A stretch of DNA of 20,357 nucleotides from CBDUBH01 sp965365345 (GTDB lineage Bacteria; Bacteroidota; Ignavibacteria; Ignavibacteriales; SURF-24): assembly GCA_965365345.1 (NCBI GenBank), contig CBDUBH010000065.1:1-20357 (forward strand). Reading direction: 5' to 3'. The translations under genes were made by a program, and so were the position numbers. The notes under the pieces were generated by a model, which saw only the letters and a list, made by a program, of their open reading frames with translations, was not told the DNA's origin and ran no database searches. Shown in pieces: positions 17,191 through 20,357 of this stretch (its first letter is position 1; each line of letters opens with the position of its first letter).

Positions 17191-18144
17191 TTAATCCAAA
17201 GGACTTCTTACACCGAACCCGCCTTTATTCAAAACATGAGTATAGATCATTGTAGTTCTAACATCTTTATGACCAAGCAATTCTTGAACGGTTCTGATAT
17301 CATAGCCGGATTCAAGCAAGTGCGTGGCAAATGAGTGGCGAAAACTATGTGGACTTCCCGGCTTTGTGATTCCTGCTTTTTTAATTGCATCTTTTACAGA
17401 TCTTTGCACTGATATTTCGTGAACGTGAAATCTTTGATATTTATTTGATTTTTCATCGAAAGTTAATTTATCTGATATAAAAACATACTGCCAGGAAAAT
17501 TCTTTAGCGGCATTGGGATATTTTTCTTTAAGCGCAAAGGGAAGAGTGGTTTCACCGTTACCTTCTTTAAGATCATTTTGATGAATAATTTTAACTTTTT
17601 CAATCTGCTTTTTCAAATTTTCAACTAAACTTTCCGGAAGCATTGTAACGCGGTCTTTTGCGCCTTTGCCATCACGAACGATAAGCTGTCTGTAATCAAA
17701 ATCAATATCCTTGATCCTAATTCTTAATGCTTCAGATAATCTTAATCCGCTGCCGTAAAGAAGACTTACAATTAAAAAAAGCTGACCATCGAGCAAGCTT
17801 AATATTTTTTTAACTTCATTTTTAGAAAAAACGACCGGAAGATGATTTGTTTTTCTGGCTCTTTTAATATCAATTAAGCCGATCTCTTTTTTCAAAATTT
17901 CTTTATACAAAAAAACTAAAGCATTAAGTGCCTGATTTTGAGTTGATGCTGAAACATTTTTTTCAACGGCTAAATGAGTTAAAAACTTTGAAACTTCAAT
18001 TTCAGAAAGATTTTCAGGATGAGTTTTATTATTAAAGATGATAAATTTTTTTATCCAATTGATATAAACTTCGATTGTTCTTTGGCTGTAATGAAGTCTT
18101 CTCATGTGATGAGAAATCTGATCGATAAGTTTGGGTTTTTGCAT
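17191..18144 (-). CDS. intI: Integron integrase IntI
   Basis: A tyrosine recombinase of 317 aa that inserts and excises gene cassettes at attI and attC sites. Catalytic residues are visible: Arg135 in GSGLRLSEALR, His266 and Arg269 in PHSFRHSF, His292 in LLGHKD, and the nucleophile Tyr301 in YTHV. What separates it from XerC/XerD is the extra segment between the second and third boxes, LPFALKEKYPNAAKEFSWQYVF (about 201-222), the IntI-specific insertion that binds the extrahelical bases of folded attC, and the C-terminus LNKGGFGVRSPLD. The frame is complete. It reads away from the cassettes, the usual arrangement. The upstream region holds attI and a 10-bp inverted repeat. No strong ribosome binding site precedes the ATG, so translation may be weak. 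Confidence 0.95.
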   Translation of the reverse strand: MQKPKLIDQISHHMRRLHYSQRTIEVYINWIKKFIIFNNKTHPENLSEIEVSKFLTHLAVEKNVSASTQNQALNALVFLYKEILKKEIGLIDIKRARKTNHLPVVFSKNEVKKILSLLDGQLFLIVSLLYGSGLRLSEALRIRIKDIDFDYRQLIVRDGKGAKDRVTMLPESLVENLKKQIEKVKIIHQNDLKEGNGETTLPFALKEKYPNAAKEFSWQYVFISDKLTFDEKSNKYQRFHVHEISVQRSVKDAIKKAGITKPGSPHSFRHSFATHLLESGYDIRTVQELLGHKDVRTTMIYTHVLNKGGFGVRSPLD

Positions 18145-18415
18145 CTAAGAAATCAAGAGTTATTTTTGTAAAATTATTTTGATTAATAATATTCATTTAT
18201 GAATTTCATATTATCGAACAAAATTTTTAAAATAACAGCAATTTTGTTCAAAAATATTTTTTTGCAAAAGTAATTGGAAAATAATAAGTTAGCAGAATAA
18301 TTAATCAAATTTAAATAAATTAAGACTTAGGTATTATTCAACAAATTCTGATGCATAATATTCAATTGCAATTCAGGAAAAATCATCGTATCTGTTGTAT
18401 AATTATAGGTTAGGT
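18145..18415. promoter_or_regulatory. attI region and intI / cassette promoter region
   Basis: The space between the intI start and the first cassette. The recombination box GTTAGGT (18409-18415) fits GTTRRRY and marks the attI-cassette 1 junction, with crossover expected between G18409 and T18410. A TATAAT at 18398-18403 could be a -10 element for transcription into the array, but I see no matching -35. An inverted repeat GAACAAAATT (18216-18225) / AATTTTGTTC (18240-18249) and a smaller one (ATTCAT/ATGAAT, 18191-18204) lie nearer intI and may be regulatory. Confidence 0.6.
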
Positions 18416-19666
18416 GTAAAAATACTTTTGAGGGATAGATGGAAATTCAAATCAAAAAAAATATTTTAATAAGTTTTATTCTTTGTATTTCATTTTTGAT
18501 TTCTTCATGTGATAAAACAGTTGAACCTGAAAACCCGAAGGTAAACACTACTTACAGTTATTTTTCAGCAATGGACTACATGGAAGGATATTATTTTCTT
18601 GATGAAGTTTATTTTGATACAACAAATGGAGAAAGTATATTCTCAAAAATATATAATTCTAGTGAATCAATAAATGATGATAGCATCTCTTTTTATAAAA
18701 TAAAGAGTTGTCAAGTATGGTATGCAGCACAAACAAATCTAGTTAGCCAAAGAACAAAAATCTCAGCAAGAAGCTTCTTTAATATAAAAGCAAAGAAATA
18801 TGGCAACATTTATGAGAAGGAATATAGAGAGAGGCCAGTGCCACAAGATGAAGAAAATTGGAAGTATCTGTATCAACATAATTTCTATTTGTTAAATCAA
18901 GGTAAGGACTATGAATTTGATCCTTTTGCGGGATATATAAAATTAAAGTTCCCAGTATTAAATGATGAGGCAATAGCAGTAGCTTATAGAATAGAAGGTC
19001 CGACTTATGAAGATTATGATGATATAACTTACGGTGAATTTTTAGAAGAGTTTGTAAGCAATGAACCTGTTTCAGAAATAATGTTAAAATTAATTAAGCC
19101 AAAAGATTTAGTTCCTGATATGAAAGAAGCATGGGTGAGGAAATTGAAAAATGTATATAGGATTTCTTCTAATTATGGACTCTGTTATAGAACAGATATT
19201 CAGATATCAGTAAAGAATAAAGATGGTGAATATGTAGATATTTATATGAATAAACCTTTCATCGAATATTTTGATTTGGATAAAAAATCTGTGAGTGGAG
19301 AAAATAAACCTGATGGAATAATAGATTTTAATTCAAGAAATGTAGATGTAAGTGATGGTATTGTTGAAATTGTCTTTCCGCAGTTGTTTCCATTTGATGA
19401 ACAATTTCCACGAGAATTACCAGAATCAATGAGGTTAAATTCATTATATACAATAACAAAGGCGGAATATTTCAAGAATTTTGATTCAGAGAAAATTAGA
19501 TTTCTTGTTAAAGAATACTATCCATAATGTTATTAAAAAAACACCTAACCAGCAGTTCAACCCGACAGCCAAATTAAATAGGCGAATTTCGGTTACTGCA
19601 AACTTTAAATTCTTAATTAATAAAAATTTTACAACAAAGTTTTGGCTGTGGGTTAACTGCAAGCCG
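18410..19666 (+). mobile_element. Gene cassette 1 (1257 bp)
   Basis: The cassette begins with TTAGGT directly after the crossover G and ends with the G of GTTAGCC in attC1. Its opening GTTAGGT is the exact reverse complement of its attC R'' box ACCTAAC (19543-19549), which is the expected self-match when the cassette is circular. It carries one gene in the array direction, starting 29 bp after the junction. Confidence 0.88.
18439..19527 (+). CDS. Cassette-borne lipoprotein with an SprA-like module
   Basis: A 362-aa predicted lipoprotein: positively charged start, hydrophobic helix, and lipobox ISSC with lipidation at Cys24. The remainder resembles a module repeated in the N-terminal part of the gliding-motility/type IX secretion protein SprA. 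The matching parts are LLNQGKDYEFDPFAGYIKL (about 151-169) with AIAVAYRIEG, then LKLIKPKDLVPD and KLKNVYRI (216-242), then DGIIDFNSRNVDVSDGIVEIVFPQLFPF (293-319), and a final KIRFLVKEYY. SprA itself is over 2000 aa and forms the outer-membrane translocon, so this is a stand-alone piece. Its role is unknown. It may bind at the outer membrane or periplasm, or interfere with or assist SprA-type secretion. GAGGGA lies before the ATG. The gene fills cassette 1, and its stop is 15 bp before attC1. Confidence 0.75.
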   Translation: MEIQIKKNILISFILCISFLISSCDKTVEPENPKVNTTYSYFSAMDYMEGYYFLDEVYFDTTNGESIFSKIYNSSESINDDSISFYKIKSCQVWYAAQTNLVSQRTKISARSFFNIKAKKYGNIYEKEYRERPVPQDEENWKYLYQHNFYLLNQGKDYEFDPFAGYIKLKFPVLNDEAIAVAYRIEGPTYEDYDDITYGEFLEEFVSNEPVSEIMLKLIKPKDLVPDMKEAWVRKLKNVYRISSNYGLCYRTDIQISVKNKDGEYVDIYMNKPFIEYFDLDKKSVSGENKPDGIIDFNSRNVDVSDGIVEIVFPQLFPFDEQFPRELPESMRLNSLYTITKAEYFKNFDSEKIRFLVKEYYP

Positions 19667-19672
19667 TTAGCC
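19543..19672 (+). repeat. attC1 recombination site
   Basis: A 130-bp attC. Its R'' box is ACCTAAC (19543-19549) and its R' box GTTAGCC (19666-19672). The left arm (19552-19573) pairs with the right arm (19641-19660): TTTGGCTGT, GGGTT and AACTGC pair without mismatch, leaving two extrahelical bases on the left strand, C19558 and G19564. The central 67 bp form a variable terminal structure. Length is in the range of long, VCR-like attC sites. Confidence 0.92.
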
Positions 19673-20307
19673 ATTTCGTAAAATCTGGTAAAATTAATTT
19701 TTGCTTTAATTTGGGAAAAGTAAATTCGGCTTGTTAAAAAGTTTTGTTAATTAAATTTTTAAAAGCGAAGTTTTTCAAAAGTTTAAAAATTTTTAAAACT
19801 AAGTCATTTGGAAAAATTATTTTTCTTTATTTCAAAACTCAAATTTCACAAAACTAAATTTCCGTTAAACTAAATTCTTTCAAATAAAAATTTCAGCAAA
19901 AAATAATTTTCTGATTTCTCAAAAAATCGTTTTACAAATTTTCTAAGTCAAAATAAATTTTGTCATCAAACCAAATTTTGTAATTCTAAGTTTTCAAAAA
20001 TTTAAATTCTTAAATTAATTTTAGTTTCAAATTCAATTCAAAATTTATTTTCAAAAATTTAAGTTTTCGCTTTTTCAAATTTCCTTTTTTTGTAATTTAA
20101 AATTCGTTGGCAAAATTAAATTATCAGCAAAACAAAAGTTTCATAAAAAGTTAATCTAAAATTTCAGCAAAGTTTAAAATAAATGGCTAACCAGCAGTTC
20201 AACCCGACAGCCAAATATTTTCGGCTAATTTTCATGTTCTGCTATTTTAAATTTCTAAATAATTGATCGTAATCTAAAAAGTTTGGCTGCGGGTTAACTG
20301 CACGCCG
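19667..20307 (+). mobile_element. Gene cassette 2 (641 bp), apparently without a gene
   Basis: The cassette opens with TTAGCC and ends in attC2. GTTAGCC is the reverse complement of its R'' box GGCTAAC (20185-20191), confirming the limits. Between the two attC sites I find no reading frame over about 20 codons with a usual start on either strand. The body (about 19680-20180) is almost all A and T, built of short words such as AAATTT, TTCAAA and AAAGTTT that occur repeatedly in both orientations. It may encode an RNA, a promoter or nothing. Confidence 0.8.
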
Positions 20308-20313
20308 TTAGCC
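20185..20313 (+). repeat. attC2 recombination site
   Basis: A 129-bp attC with R'' GGCTAAC (20185-20191) and R' GTTAGCC (20307-20313). The left arm repeats that of attC1 base for base (CAGCAGTTCAACCCGACAGC and on). The right arm TTTGGCTGCGGGTTAACTGC differs from attC1 at one base (C for T). The same two extrahelical bases occur. Only the central part differs in sequence. Confidence 0.92.
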
Positions 20314-20357
20314 ATTTTAAGAAATGTTCAGTTAAAATTAATTTTGCCTTTTTTAGA
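20308..20357 (+). mobile_element. Gene cassette 3, first 50 bp
   Basis: The sequence after the attC2 crossover, beginning TTAGCC, is the start of the next cassette. No gene start is visible before the window ends. Confidence 0.7.

Larger units (their letters stand above)
17191..20357. mobile_element. Chromosomal integron: intI, attI and start of the cassette array
   Basis: All parts of an integron are present in order: leftward intI, an attI junction at 18409, cassette 1 ending in attC1, cassette 2 ending in attC2, and the start of cassette 3. The two attC sites have near-identical arms, as in sedentary chromosomal integrons rather than clinical mobile ones, whose attC sites vary. No transposon or plasmid gene is seen nearby. 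The array runs out of the window, so its length is unknown. Confidence 0.9.

Noticed and set aside
17191..18144. XerC/XerD or phage integrase as identity of the recombinase, and source of the tRNA-Thr scar
   Set aside because: The insertion around KEKYPNAAKEFSWQYVF and the C-terminus GGFGVRSPLD are specific to IntI, and attC sites lie beside it; IntI does not target tRNA genes.
19481..19681. Reading frames on both strands through attC1
   Set aside because: They overlap the end of the lipoprotein gene and lie in the attC arms; the fold-forming bases explain the lack of stops.
20184..20267. Short 27-codon frame starting ATGGCTAACCAG in attC2
   Set aside because: It begins in the R'' box and is mostly attC sequence, so it is unlikely to be a gene.
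17191..20357. CRISPR array or tandem-repeat reading of the 130-bp repeats
   Set aside because: Only two copies over 600 bp apart, each with inner dyad symmetry and GTTRRRY ends, which is attC architecture.

Overview
The window is AT-rich DNA, probably from the Ignavibacteria/Chlorobi side of Bacteroidota. This placement is an inference. It rests on the A/T-rich intergenic DNA, on a lipoprotein built like a piece of SprA (a type IX secretion protein confined to Bacteroidota and relatives), and on gene families common in that group. No rRNA or complete tRNA is present to settle it.

Region 1 (1-8200) is a heavy-metal resistance block. The tail of a CopB-type P-type ATPase reads rightward and ends at 272. 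Facing it is a six-gene operon reading leftward from 7766 to 391: a small His-rich membrane-anchored protein, a TolC/CzcC outer-membrane factor, a His-rich CusB/CzcB adaptor lipoprotein, a CzcA/CusA-type RND pump, and two small membrane proteins (DUF3147-like and DUF6064-like). The three efflux proteins should form one envelope-spanning metal pump. The block ends at a 44-nt 3' fragment of a tRNA-Thr(TGT) gene that still carries a terminator (8201-8281). This looks like the distal attachment scar of an integrative element, with the metal genes inside the element and the sequence to the right being chromosome.

Region 2 (8282-16600) is ordinary chromosome: a membrane-anchored endonuclease/exonuclease/phosphatase protein, a 61-aa two-helix membrane protein, a PocR-domain sensor histidine kinase whose ribosome binding site overlaps a hairpin, a chemotaxis unit (porin, methyl-accepting chemotaxis protein, CheW) closed by a terminator, and a SnoaL/NTF2-like protein.

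Region 3 (17191 to the window end) is a chromosomal integron and the most notable part. It has a full-length integron integrase (IntI) reading leftward, an attI region to its right, and a cassette array running rightward. Two complete attC sites of about 130 bp with near-identical arms are visible. Cassette boundaries can be set to the base because the first bases of each cassette are complementary to the R'' box of its own attC. Cassette 1 (1257 bp) carries one gene, an SprA-module lipoprotein. Cassette 2 (641 bp) has no credible reading frame and is extremely A/T-rich and low in complexity. Cassette 3 begins at 20308 and runs out of the window.
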